Assembly: GCA_025890175.1 (NCBI GenBank)
Contig: JANPYM010000009.1
Span: 2,348,250 to 2,412,249 of the forward strand
Length of the DNA: 64,000 bases
Direction of reading: 5' to 3'
DNA from: Ciborinia camelliae
Taxonomy: Eukaryota > Ascomycota > Leotiomycetes > Helotiales > Sclerotiniaceae
Numbering within the stretch: the stretch's first letter is position 1; each line of letters opens with the position of its first letter. Shown here piece after piece: positions 35,894-46,372 of this stretch. Position numbers and translations under genes: made by a program. The notes under the pieces were generated by a model, which had not been told where the DNA came from, did no database searches, and saw nothing but the letters and a program-made list of their open reading frames with translations.

Positions 35894-36892
35894 ATGAGTC
35901 TTCCAAAAACAATGCAAGCTATCTACGCTTCTCTTCCCTCAGCGACAGCGTAACTGTGACTTACTCTTAACAATCTGCCTATCCCAACTATCCCTTCAGG
36001 ATCCAACCCAGCTTTGTTCCGCATTCATGCATCAGGAATCAACCCTTCCGATGTTGCTAATTCGATCCTTGATCGATTCGGTGGAAAAAAGCCCATAATT
36101 TCAGGTCGCGACTTCGCTGGTACCGTTATTCAAGCTCCATCCGATGCCCAACTTGACGGTGCCGAGGTATATTGAACTTCTGGTCGAGAACTCAGTCTCT
36201 CCGTTGATGGAACTCATGCCGAATATGTTGCTATACCTGTTGAGGGCTTGGCTACTAAGCCCAAATCACTCAGTTGGGCCCAGGCGGCAGTCGTTGGTGT
36301 TCCTTAACGGCTTATTTGATGCGAGAGAAGGCTGCTGCACGTGCCGGAGATGTAGTTTTGATATTTGGCGCCAAGAGAGCTGTCTGAAAAGCCGCAACAA
36401 AAATCGGAAAGGCCAAAGGACTCAAAATAATTACTATATCGAGGACAGATGGCGCTGATGTAAATGTGGCAACAGATGAAAATTTGCAGAAGGTGTTAGA
36501 ATTAAACAATGAAAAGAGGACCCAGCATCATTCTTGACTGCGCAGGATCCCCGGTTTTAATGGAGAAGGGTCTTGCTATATTAGGAAAGGCTGGAAGATA
36601 TATGTTCGTTTCTGGTATGAGTGGAGGCGGCCCCGAAGTGAAGGTTAATATCATGAAGATGCTGGCAATGGATCAAAGCTTGCATGGAGTCAACAGCTGG
36701 AGCCTTAGTTTAGCTGAAGTAAAGGACCTCATGGCTAAGCTAGGCAAAATGTTTGAAGATGAAGAAATCAAGAGTCCAGAGGAAAATTCGCTGTCCAAAG
36801 TTAATATTGTGGATGCGGTTGATACTTATCAAGAAGTTGCGAAAGTAGATGGCAGGAAGTTTGTGATTGTTTTGCAGGATCAAGAAGTTTGA
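35894..36892 (+). pseudogene. MDR-superfamily (quinone oxidoreductase / zinc-type alcohol dehydrogenase-like) pseudogene
   Basis: Fragments in several plus-strand frames together match one NADP-dependent medium-chain reductase. These are FRIHASGINPSDVANSILDR (frame from about 36,000), HAEYVAIPVEGLATKPKSLS (about 36,200), AGDVVLIFGAKRAV then KAATKIGKAKGLKIITISRT (about 36,340), and ILDCAGSPVLMEKGLAILGK (36,530 onward). Breaks: an in-frame TGA near 36,174 where Gly is expected before TSGRE; a frame change near 36,305 after VVGVP; another TGA near 36,401 where the Gly of the AVGK nucleotide-binding turn is expected; and a frame change near 36,510. With this many lesions it is a dead gene rather than a sequencing artefact. 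It borders the peptide cluster and may be a lost member; reductases occur in related pathways (AprR in asperipin-2a). Confidence 0.85.
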
Positions 36893-39491
36893 CGATAGGT
36901 TACACAGCCCTACTGACCAATGGTCGGCGTGCTATATGTTTATACATCACATCATCGGAGTCTTTCTTTCCTTATTCTTTAGTCAAACCAATTCATTGGT
37001 ATTATATTGATATTATTATCAATATAATCACTATATTTATATCACTTCCGAATCATTCCTTGTATGCTCTGGGATTCTCTTCAAGAAGTTTAGTTGCTAC
37101 CATTAGAAAGTAGATTTGAAATGCGAACAACATTATACGAGGTATTATATGAGCCCCTTGATCATAACATATTATATCGCATGGCATGGTTCATTGAAGG
37201 TGAGGTTAATATTGAATATTCTGGAGTTATTAAATAAATAAAGAAGATCATAGTACTATAACATATTTTTCTAGATTTTTCAAGAGATTTATTAATATCA
37301 CTCACTACCTTACTTATTATTTATATTCTTTTCAAGCTACTATTCATTCATCCATCTCAATATCAATATCATTGCCATATATAACAACAAAAATCCAATA
37401 AACAGCAATATGCAGAATTAGCAACAACAAAAAAGTACCTAGTACTCCCAATACCCCGAATCCAGAACCATCGAAAGCCTTTAGCTATCAGAACCAGGAT
37501 GCAACCGCCAAAACCAAAACCAAGATCAATTAAACTTCACTTGAATAGATAAATAAGCAGAAGAACAAGAGAATCGATTTGAGCTCCTCCTAGAGTAGTG
37601 TCGTTCAACAAGCACATCATTCATACTCCACTCCTCCCTCCCCTCCACCCCCCCTCTCAAATTCTTTTATACCTCCTCGGTATCCTACAAAAGATTTGCC
37701 CGACTTCTATCCTGGCAACCTTAAGTAAGTAGCATAACCACGCATCAAGCTTCCTCAATTTCCTTCGCACAACAATGAATGAATGCCCGGTGCAGAAAAC
37801 CACGAAGGAAACTCCAATGTCCTGGAAGGTAAGATTACTTGTATGTATATATGTATTTAACCAAGTAAATCTCAATCAATATCTAATATCTAATATCTGA
37901 TATCTGATTTGTAATTATGATAGCAACCAGCTGAATGAATCTTAACCCTAAGGACAAGACAAGACAAGACAAGGAAAATTGAAGCTGTAGGAGTCCGTAT
38001 GTATATGCTTAGGTACTACATAAGTAATCAGGACATCCATCCATCCATCCATCCATCCATCGATCCACCCATCCATCCATCCACCCATCCACCCAAAAAT
38101 ACCCAGATTTTGTTTAAATAAAGAAAGAGAATTGAAACCATCCGTCGAGGTCCAAATAGCCGACTACTACTGTATACAATAGCATAGCGAAAACGAACCG
38201 ACAAATGTTGCTTCGAGATTTGGCTGTTGCTGTCTGTCATTCTCGCTGTTATGGTAATCCATCCATCAATCCATCCATCTCCTCTCTCCTCTTCCCCCCT
38301 CTCCTCTTCCCCTTCTCCTCCCCTCCTCTTCCCATTTCACTCCCCATCCATTCCCTTCATCCATCCATCCCTCCACTCCTCTCCTCTTCCCCCCTCTCCT
38401 CCTCCTCTCTTCTCAAACCTCCTCCTGCTCTCCTCTCCCCTCTACCCCCTCTACCGTTGCGTTTGCGGTTGCGTTGGCGTTTGCGGTTGCGTTGGCGTTA
38501 CATTTGGAAAGATGTTAGTTATGTTATGCATATATTATGATATCTATATGCACATTCATAAGATCAATCACATTCACAACAAATCAGATCAAATCACACC
38601 ACATCAAATCAAATCAAATCACAAGACACTCCCCCCCTCTCCCTCCCCCTCCCCCTCTCTCCCCCCTCTCTCCCCCTCTCTCCCCCCCTCTCTCCGCCTC
38701 CCCCATCACCCATCACCCATCACCCAGCACCCAGCATCACCCAACACCCACAAGCAGGTAAAAAAAGGTAAAAAAAGGTAAAAAAATGTATATCCATTCC
38801 ATTATTATATTCCACACGCAACTGTACAATCCCGGCCGCATTTTACTTTTTCCTAATAATGGGGTATCATACCACTCCCACTCCCACTCGCACTCCCATT
38901 CATATCCACCCCCATACCCATTCATATCCACCATGATACCATTCATAAATACAGAGAAGTGAGGTAAAGTGAGGTCAGGTAAGATAAGGTAAGATAAAGT
39001 ACCTAGAAAAAGTCTTTCGAGGGAGAAAAAGGAAAAGGAAAAAAAAAAAGAAAAAGAAAAAAGTTAAACAGAAAAGAATCGACCATCTCTGGATGCAACG
39101 CCAAATGTATTTACCCCCTGGGGATGCAAGCCCGAGACGCATTGCGAGTACGACTGGCAGCAATGTAAAGTAAACCCCCTTCCATACCTCCTCAAACCGA
39201 TCCTCTTTCGAGAATCTGCGTGTATATGCCGAATTGAAAAACCATCCACGAAGAAATAAACGCCAACCATATGGATGTATGCCTCCCTGTGAGATCCATT
39301 CACACATCAATGCCCCCCCCCCCCAATCATCTTTCCGTGCACCATGATCTTACATTGGCAAACTCGATAGTTCTTCTTTCCTCTCTATCAAACACCCCCG
39401 CCCCTAAAGTCATAACCGCAGTGTGGTAGGATGGAATGTATGCTTCATATTTAAAAAGTCTGTCCGAGACTCAAAAGAAGACCCTTCCCCA
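36893..39491. other. Gene-free interval with dense simple repeats
   Basis: No gene is supported. Repeats seen: aagac at about 37,955-37,975, (CATC)n at about 38,033-38,095 and again at about 38,255-38,375, pyrimidine tracts of cctct/ccccct at 38,280-38,450 and 38,628-38,700, an aaatc run near 38,582-38,622, and a short c9-10 run at 39,313. Proline- and serine-rich frames on the plus strand at 38,205-38,781 are translations of these tracts. Confidence 0.5.
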
Positions 39492-41012
39492 TCAATTCGG
39501 ACTGGACAGAGTTTGACTACTCTCAGACTTCTCATCCAATCCCCAGTCTCTATCCCTCTCTCTTTCCTTTTCTCTTTCCTTTTCTCTATCTCTTTTATGA
39601 GCATGTCCAATCCCACTTCCATTTCCATTCTTCATCTTCTTCCTCTCCCTCTCATCATCCGGTGGCATCGAACCAGGTTTCAGTACTGGTGTTGAACTAC
39701 CACTACCAGGTCTCCCCAGAAGTAATTTCTTCTTTTTCTTCTCACTCAATCCCGCAATACCGAGACCATCTTTTGCCTTCTTGACTATCCCCGCCCCCGT
39801 CTTATTAACTAGCGTCTTCTTTTTCGGTTCAACACTTGCTCTTCTTCCGTATTCACCATCTCGATCATCATCTCCTGAATCATTATCATCGTCACTATCC
39901 GGTCTCTTGTGTTCGAAACTTAGGTTTGATGAAGAGAGTTGTGAAGGTGTCTTTGTCATCTTTGGAGCTTTGAGTTTGTTCTTCAGAATGATTCCACCCG
40001 AGCTTCCTGGTTTCTTCAAGAATTTCTTCTTCTTCTGTGGAGAATCGGATTCGAAATCTGGGTCATCGGCTGCTTCGCGTTTATTGGGGCTACTCCTCTT
40101 TAACCCATTGGGTTGTGGTGTGCCCTGTCGACTTATTGGTGGTGTGCCATTTTGACTGTTGTTTCCTGTACCCAATCCATTTCCATTAATCTTAAAAGCG
40201 GCTGCTCGTGCAGAATCTCTTCCTCCACCTCCAATACATTTCACCATATGATTATTCATTCGTTTGATCGGTAGGAACGTATTGCAATTGTGACATTTGG
40301 CGTGTGGAAATGAGATTGGTTTCGCAGGTCCATCATCTTCACCATCCATACTATTCGGCGTTCCCTCTTTCTGTTGTTGTAGTAAAGGATTGATCATGTC
40401 CTTCTTTTTCTTTCCTCGACCTGGTCCTTCTGGCACATATGTTTGACCGTAAACATCATGCCATGGTTTCTCAATGAATGGCCTCTTCTTGCAATATTCC
40501 TTTCCTGGTGTAGGTTTCTTTGCTCCCACTCCATCGGTAGGGTGTAAAAGTCGAGGCAATCCACACTTTGCGCAAATAATCTCATCGACCAATTCTAGAG
40601 GATTGCCTTTTAAGAAAACTTCTTTATTTTCCCATTTCGCAGCATCGGTTTCTATGATTTGGTTGGTGTTCCATGAACTCGAGGGATCGTCTGATCCATC
40701 AGGATTGGTTTCTGCGACTTTTTGTTCAATGACAATAGCAGCAGAACATGCTTTTGCCATTTTCTCCTCTCGATGAGTTTGTAATACAATATCATGAATG
40801 ATGTTATAAAAAATATCATCCAGTACAGCATTTGTCTATATGGAAGGTTAGTAAATTGGTAGTAAGCAAGGCGGCCAAAGTTAAAGATTAATCAAGTCAA
40901 CAAGGAAACAAGTAAGGAAGAGAATAATTACAAGTCTCCCCATATCATCAGTTTGTTCATCTTGACCAGCAATTATTATACCAGAATGTGGAAACTGGTC
41001 GTTGGCAGACAT
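39492..41012 (-). CDS. SGF11-like SAGA deubiquitination-module subunit
   Basis: Sgf11 links the Ubp8 deubiquitinase to the SAGA coactivator, which removes ubiquitin from histone H2B in the nucleus. Minus-strand exons 41012-40932 and 40835-39492 (96-base intron, GTAATT...TAG, phase 0) give 474 residues. Exon 1 encodes a short acidic leader. Exon 2 opens with an N-terminal helix (LDDIFYNIIHDIVLQTHREE) like the Sgf11 helix that binds the module. The Sgf11-type zinc finger is CHNCNTFLPIKRMNNHMVKC, with Cys208, Cys211, His223 and Cys227; spacing matches the yeast finger. A second CxxC (115-118, CAKC) with Cys142 adds a further possible zinc site. The long Lys-rich C-terminal tail is disordered and much longer than yeast Sgf11, a pattern also seen in other filamentous fungi as I recall. 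It shares a 1.15 kb divergent promoter with the acetyltransferase at 42161. Confidence 0.75.
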
Positions 41013-42160
41013 TTTGAAGTTGTCTCGAGAGGTTGATTGATTATTCTTGAAATTAAAATTGATTTCTCGAAAACCCCAAGGCTGACGAAATTGTTACTTG
41101 TGATTTTGGGGGTTGGGGTGAGGTTGGGAGGGGGAAGGGTTTTGATCTGATGCAAAGAAATGAACTTGAGAACTTGAGAACTTGGAGGAGATCTCTCTCT
41201 TTCAAGAAATGATAAAAAGTATTTGGAGTAGAGGAGAGATCATTTTATTATTGATATGAAATGATATTGAACTTTTGAGGTAAAAAAAGACAATAGAAAT
41301 AGGTGTTTTGTCTGGTTGTATGGTTTTCTCGGAATATCTTCACGTTTTTCTCTATAATAGAAAATTGGATGATATTGGATGATATTGGATGAGATTGTCT
41401 TCGTTTCCCCAAGGTTGACCTCTAAGTAGGTGAGGTAGGCTGGTGGTAGGTGTAGTAGGTAGGTAGGTACTTTCGGGAAACTGGTCAGGTCAGGTCAGAT
41501 CAGGTACTTTGCAGTTTCACCCAACCTCATGTTAAACTCAAAGCTCATTGATGTTCTAAATTATTGCCAGCCCAATATCAACTTCATTAGGTTAGTCAAG
41601 GCGGTGAATTAGAGATGGGATATTGTGTGGCTTAAATGTGGCCTTATACTGTGGCTTAAATGTTGGAATAATTTGACTCACCCTCTCTCTCTATCATTGA
41701 TGACTAATTAAAGCTTTTCAACCAACAGTTGACCCTTAAATTTGGAAAAGTGTCATAAGTGAAGGGGAGAAGAAAGGAAAGAGTACCTAAAAATGGATCA
41801 TTGTGGCTAGTGAAAAAGGTACAAAGTTGTCGAATGATATCCTTGAACCTTGATATGATTCTTGATTCCTCATTTCCTCATTCCATCGAATTATATTATT
41901 GTTGACATAAATACTTTACTCAGTACTCGTACTTTCGTAATGGTGGGAAAGTCTAGTTGACAGATCTCTTTTCTTATTTATAACCTCCTTTTCTTCTATA
42001 CTCTACGCAGTTAACTTTGGTCAAATACTGGTACTGTTCATTCACTTGTCAAGTCACGGCAGTCAACACAGCTATCCATCCCTATTATTCATTCCCGCTT
42101 CCAAGCATTTGTATCACTCCTTAATAAACATCTACCAGGACTCAGCCAAGTAATTGAGCA
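41013..42160. promoter_or_regulatory. Divergent intergenic region, SGF11-like / NAA50-like genes
   Basis: The 1.15 kb between two start codons holds no gene. It includes gatattggat repeats (about 41,365-41,390), tagtaggtaggtaggta at about 41,452-41,470, tcaggtcaggtcag at 41,483-41,498, and a CT-rich stretch near 41,990. No specific binding site is claimed. Confidence 0.4.
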
Positions 42161-43324
42161 ATGACGATGACAACAGGCACCATGTCAAATAATACCCCTC
42201 CACCACCACGCTCTCAGCAATCTACCATTCGATCATTTTTCCAGCCAAAACAACCAACATACACTCCACCACCAGGGACTTCACCAATCACAACTACAAA
42301 TCTCCACGTCAATGAGAATGAAAATGCAAGACAAGAAGTACCTCCACCTTCACCTGCATCAGGTCCACCAAAGTCGATCAATACCCCTCCACCAAAATCG
42401 GCAACTACCGCCACCCCAGATTTCACTCCCGCACCACAGGAGCTTCCCCAAGGTTATAAAATCGAAATCCCCCAAGAACATCATATACAACCTCTCCGTC
42501 GCATCAATGCTCTCCTTCTTCCCATTCCATACCCCGATTCTTTCTACCACGCTATAACGTCTCCTCCACCATCTTCCACGCCAATCTCCCTCTCTTTCTC
42601 TAGAGTGGTTACATATACATCCTCCGATCCCAACTCCGAACCAAAAGTAATCGGTTCACTAATCTGTCGAATTGACCCATCTCCACCTTCCTCTCCAAAT
42701 GCTCAAGCCCCCGCAAATACATATAGCATCTACCTACAATCCCTCACACTACTCTCGCCTTACCGAAATCTCGGACTCGCAACCGCGCTCCTCAACTCCG
42801 TCATCGAAACCGCTACATCTACTCGCATACCCCTGGGGGTGAAGATAGAAGGTCTCTATGCACATGTCTGGGTCGAGAATCAAGAAGCGTTGGAATGGTA
42901 TCGCAAGCGGGGATTCGAAAACGGGGAATTGGTGGAGGGATATTATAGGAGATTGAGACCACAAGGAGCATGGGTTTTGAGACGGAGATTTTCCGTGCAC
43001 GATCATATTTCTCGACAACCACAACCACAAGCAAATCCAAATGCAAATCCAACATCAACGCCAAACTCCCTCGGGAGTGCGAAATCACCCCCAGCAGGAA
43101 CCACAAGACCACCCCCTTCCCACCACCCCGCCTCATTCCAAGACCGTCGTCCCGATCGCGAATGGAATGATTTACCCGAAGAAGTATTCTTGCGGCCCCG
43201 CGCCCCGGGAGAAGAACCAAGCAAAGACAGTTCGAGAAGTAGCAGTCGGAGTCGCGTTTCGGGTGCTGAGGGCAAGGCGGGCGGAAAGAAAAAGAGAAGT
43301 TATCCCGCGGCGGCTTTTGGTTGA
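42161..43324 (+). CDS. NAA50-like GNAT N-acetyltransferase with N-terminal PIP box
   Basis: GNAT-fold acetyltransferase most like NAA50 (San), which acetylates protein N-termini and is needed for sister chromatid cohesion in animals. Single exon, 387 residues, much longer than human NAA50 because of added ends. The GNAT domain spans about residues 100-275: INALLLPIPYPDSFYHAI matches the NAA50 substrate segment, a CoA-binding LSPYRNLGLATALL follows at about 198-211, then YAHVWVENQEALEWYRKRGF and YYRRLRP near the end. The N-terminus carries QSTIRSFF at residues 20-27, a canonical PCNA-interacting box (Q-x-x-I-x-x-F-F), followed by basic/Pro residues. The C-terminal tail is Ser/Arg- and Lys-rich with a KKKR cluster, a likely nuclear signal. 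PIP box plus acetyltransferase is the arrangement of Eco1-type cohesin acetyltransferases, but no zinc finger is seen here. Confidence 0.8.
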   Translation: MTMTTGTMSNNTPPPPRSQQSTIRSFFQPKQPTYTPPPGTSPITTTNLHVNENENARQEVPPPSPASGPPKSINTPPPKSATTATPDFTPAPQELPQGYKIEIPQEHHIQPLRRINALLLPIPYPDSFYHAITSPPPSSTPISLSFSRVVTYTSSDPNSEPKVIGSLICRIDPSPPSSPNAQAPANTYSIYLQSLTLLSPYRNLGLATALLNSVIETATSTRIPLGVKIEGLYAHVWVENQEALEWYRKRGFENGELVEGYYRRLRPQGAWVLRRRFSVHDHISRQPQPQANPNANPTSTPNSLGSAKSPPAGTTRPPPSHHPASFQDRRPDREWNDLPEEVFLRPRAPGEEPSKDSSRSSSRSRVSGAEGKAGGKKKRSYPAAAFG

Positions 43325-43679
43325 GTTTGTTTTTATGGCTTGGTTTGGTTTGGTTTGGTTTGGTTTGGTTGGTTTTGGAGCTGGGCGGATGAGAGAGAGG
43401 AGAGATTTCGGAGTTGGGGGTTGGGTCGGATTGGGTTGGGTTGGGTTGGATTAGGCTGGGTTGGGTTGGATAGATAGATGGATAGATAGATGGGAATCGA
43501 AATGGAAATCGAAATGGTAATAGAATCATAATAGATAGATAGAACAGAGCAGAGCAGAACAATAGAAAATAATAGAAAATAATAGGATAGGAGCAGATTT
43601 TAAATTGAGCGGGAAAGAAAGGCAATGTAAGTCAAGGCAATGAATGTAATGAAAAGCAATGCAATGAAAGGTAGAAAAT

Positions 43680-43960
43680 GGAAGTTGGGAAATAGAAGTT
43701 GGGAAATAGAAGTTGGGAAATAGAAGTTGGGAAATAGAAGTTGGGAAATAGAAGTTGGGAAATAGAAGTTGGGAAATAGAAGTTGGGAAATAGAAGTTGG
43801 GAAATAGAAGTTGGGAAATAGAAGTTGGGAAATAGAAATTGGGAAATAGAAGTTGGGAAATAGAAGTTGGGAAATAGAAGTTGGGAAATAGAAGATGGGA
43901 AATAGAAGTTGGGAAATAGAAGTTGGGAAATAGAAGTTGGGAAATAGAAGTTGGGAAATA
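43680..43960. repeat. 15-base minisatellite (gaaatagaagttggg unit)
   Basis: About 18-19 near-perfect tandem copies of a 15-base unit. Only single-base variants occur (aaatt at about 43,839 and agatg at about 43,892). The array is interrupted at its right end by the MITE at 43,961-44,370, after which a partial copy (atagaagttggagttgggg) resumes. Minus-strand translation gives an artificial NFYFPTSISQLLFP repeat. Confidence 0.95.
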
Positions 43961-44370
43961 GAGGGATTTAGCAAAATTTCTTAGGTTTTCTAAGCTAGCT
44001 AACTCTAGTGGCCCTAAATAGGTATAGATCTTCGAAGCTAAATTTAAATAGGTATAGCTTTTTTTGCCTATTTGGGAGATAGCAACGTAAGAAACTTAAG
44101 AAACGATCTTGATTAGTTGTCAAGACCGTTTCTTACGTTGCTATCTTTTTGTGGATCCAATTAACCCTTGCAATTCTTATGAAAATTATGAAAAAAGCAA
44201 CAATGCGTAACACTAAAATTAAGCGAGATTTAATTGGATCTTGATTATTAATCGATTTCAAAAGTTTTCAAAAGCTTTGAATGGTCAGTTCGATCCACAA
44301 AATCTCTACAAAATCCATTTTAGGCATAGCTAGCAACTTAAGAAACTTAAGAAATTTTGCTAAAGACCTC
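43961..44370. mobile_element. MITE with TA-flanked inverted ends and internal hairpin
   Basis: A 410-base element inserted in the minisatellite. The left end reads GAGGGATTTAGCAAAATTTC. The reverse complement of the right end reads GAGGTCTTTAGCAAAATTTC. Both are flanked by TA (43959-43960 and 44371-44372), consistent with a TA target duplication as used by Tc1/mariner-type transposases. Inside it, 44079-44096 (gatagcaacgtaagaaac) and 44129-44146 are perfect 18-base inverted copies with a 32-base spacer, forming a strong hairpin. Ctaag/cttaagaaac motifs recur near both ends. There is no coding capacity, so it would need a transposase elsewhere. The unit resumes on the right side, which shows insertion into a pre-existing array. 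Confidence 0.8.
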
Positions 44371-44564
44371 TAATAGAAGTTGGAGTTGGGGAAAAATATA
44401 AACAAATGATTGAATGTTATTTTATTTTATTTTATTTATCTAGGTACTTATTATTAGGTAGGTAATATGAGATGATATGATATAATATGATTTAGATGTA
44501 CTGTACCGATGTATGTATGTATGAAGATTAAATATTAAATATCTTATAAACCCAGGATAGTATA

Positions 44565-44662
44565 GATGGATGGATGGATAGATGGATAGGTGATAGATGG
44601 ATAGATGGATAGATGGATAGATGTATAGATGGATAGATGTATGTATAGATGTATAGATGGAT
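44565..44662. repeat. GATAGATG-type microsatellite
   Basis: Runs of gatggatagatg/gatgtatagatg variants, adjoining tatata and ggtaggtaggta stretches up to about 44,735. No function is inferred. Confidence 0.85.
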
Positions 44663-44924
44663 GTATGACTTGGGAGCCAAAGGTAGGTAGTCCATATATA
44701 TATATATAGGTAGGTAGGTAGATATATAAGGTATATATATACACATGCGCGGAATATCGTATATCGATTGGTGTATGTATATCTAGGTATATATAGATAG
44801 GTATATAGGTAATATAAGATTAAAATTGGTATGCAACTGCACTCCTAAACGCCTTTCTTTCTTTCTCCTCTCCTCTCCTCCCCCCAATCATCCCCCCCCA
44901 ATCATTCCCCCCCATCCCCTCACT

Positions 44925-45085
44925 CACTCACTCACTCACTCCTCCCCCTCACTCATCCCCCTCACTCATCCCCCTCACTCATCCCCCTCACTCATCCCCC
45001 TCACTCATCCCCCTCACTCATCCCCCTCACTCATCCCCCTCACTCATCCCCCTCACTCATCCCCCCCTCACTCATCCCCCCTCAC
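44925..45085. repeat. 15-base minisatellite (ccctcactcatcccc)
   Basis: About ten tandem copies of ccctcactcatcccc, starting after a cactcactcact run. The array reaches the stop codon side of the minus-strand cyclophilin gene (45082), so it lies directly in or next to its 3' untranslated region. Confidence 0.9.
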
Positions 45086-45773
45086 TCCTCCCCCTCCCCC
45101 TCCAAAACCCACCCCCTCAAAATCCGCACCTCCTCCACCGGACGATCCCCCTCCCCCGTCCTCACCATCCCCATCCGCTTCAACACGCCCATCCCCCTTG
45201 TCACCCGTCCAAAAATCGTATGTTTGCCATCTAACCAGGGCGTCGGCGCTAACGTGAGGAAAAACTGCGAGCCGTTGGTATTGGGGCCGCTGTTGGCCAT
45301 GCTGAGGATGCCGGCGCCGGTGTGTTTTAGTGGCTGTAGTGAGGATGTGGAGGAGGATGTGGATGTGGAGGATGAGGAGGGGCCTGGCGGCCCTGGGGGA
45401 ATAATTTCGTCCTCAAATTTATCACCGTAAATCGAAGTCCCCCCCCGTCCGGTGCCCGTCGGGTCGCCGCTCTGGATCATGAAATTCGCGATGATGCGGT
45501 GGATGAGCAGGTTGTCGTAGTAGCCGCGTTGGATGAGGGTGCGGAAGTTTAGACAGGTTTTGGGGGCGTGCTGGGGGTAGAGCTCGAGGGTTATGGTTCC
45601 CTGGGGGCGGGGTGTTAGTTGGAGTGGAGGGGGGAGGGGTTGGAAGAGGGGGAGGAGGGGAGGATGATATGGGGGGGAAGCTGGAGGAGAGGGGAGTAGG
45701 AGGCGGGGAATGGGAATGGGAATGGGAAGGGATGACTTACCATGGTGGTTTCTAGGGCGATGTTTACTGCCAT
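45082..45773 (-). CDS. PPIL1-like cyclophilin (peptidyl-prolyl cis-trans isomerase)
   Basis: Catalyses cis-trans isomerisation of X-Pro bonds; PPIL1 homologues work in the spliceosome in other eukaryotes. Two exons, 45773-45741 and 45600-45082 (140-base GTAAGT...CAG intron), give 183 residues. Family segments appear in order: [17 protein letters not shown], the catalytic-Arg segment [54 protein letters not shown] and [14 protein letters not shown], ending in [17 protein letters not shown] and [10 protein letters not shown] are typical of the PPIL1 group. A low-complexity Pro/Ser/Thr insert of about 20 residues (roughly 85-107) separates FEDEI from LKHTGAG, where PPIL1 proteins have only a few residues. 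No splice donor is visible within it, so it is probably translated. The gene lies 0.9 kb from the divergent signal peptide peptidase. Confidence 0.88.
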
Positions 45774-46294
45774 CTTGTTTTGGGGTATGTGTATAGCGTA
45801 TGGAGTATGGAGTATGGATTATAGTGTATGGTATGAATTGTTATAAATCGTTGTGAATTGAATGGGATTGATCGTATATTACTTAAACCCCAACTCCCTA
45901 ACTTTAAGATGGGTAATTCAATTATAAGTTAATTGGTAAGTAGATAGGTAGCTCGATACCGGTAGATTGGTAGAATACTAGATATATATCTATATGAAGT
46001 TTCGAGAAGGCTTTGATTTCATGGGTATTTATTTTATTTTTCTGCAAGGCTGAGAGAATTTAAGCTTATTCTAACTGTACCGTGTAAGCAAAGCAGTGCA
46101 AGGTTATCGCCTCGTTAAAACCCTGCTCTACTCTGCTCTGCCCAGCCTAGCCCGGCTACCTCATACTCTTTGTTTCTAAAAGGACAACATTTGAGTAGGT
46201 TACCCAATATCAATATCATTCACTTAATCTTCAACTTCTGATTTCATGATTTCACACTTGCAGTGACGGGAGAGCGAATTACATTTGTGGGAAG

Positions 46295-46320
46295 ATCACG
46301 TGAATATACCATATTCACGT
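46295..46320. promoter_or_regulatory. E-box-like atcacgtga within a perfect inverted repeat
   Basis: The sequence ACGTGAATAT at 46298-46307 is repeated in inverse at 46311-46320 with a 3-base spacer. Its left arm overlaps ATCACGTGA at 46295-46303, similar to the E-box-like half of sterol-response sites bound by SREBP-type bHLH proteins. It lies about 400 bases upstream of the signal peptide peptidase start, between two divergent genes. Palindrome seen; factor inferred. Confidence 0.5.
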
Positions 46321-46372
46321 AAATGTACCTAACTAGAGCTACGGTGCCTGTATCCGGAATATCCATCCAGAG

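Noticed and set aside
38030..38100. CRISPR-like array
   Set aside because: Simple CATC microsatellite without unique spacers, and the genome is eukaryotic.
38205..38781. Pro/Ser-rich plus-strand frames
   Set aside because: They are translations of CATC and CCCTCT simple repeats.
43600..43974. 124-codon minus-strand frame with a repeating hydrophobic 5-mer
   Set aside because: Translation of the 15-base minisatellite, which stays open only because the unit is a multiple of three.
44826..45257. 143-codon plus-strand Pro/Ser-rich frame
   Set aside because: It reads through the ccctcactcatcccc minisatellite and then the antisense of the cyclophilin gene.
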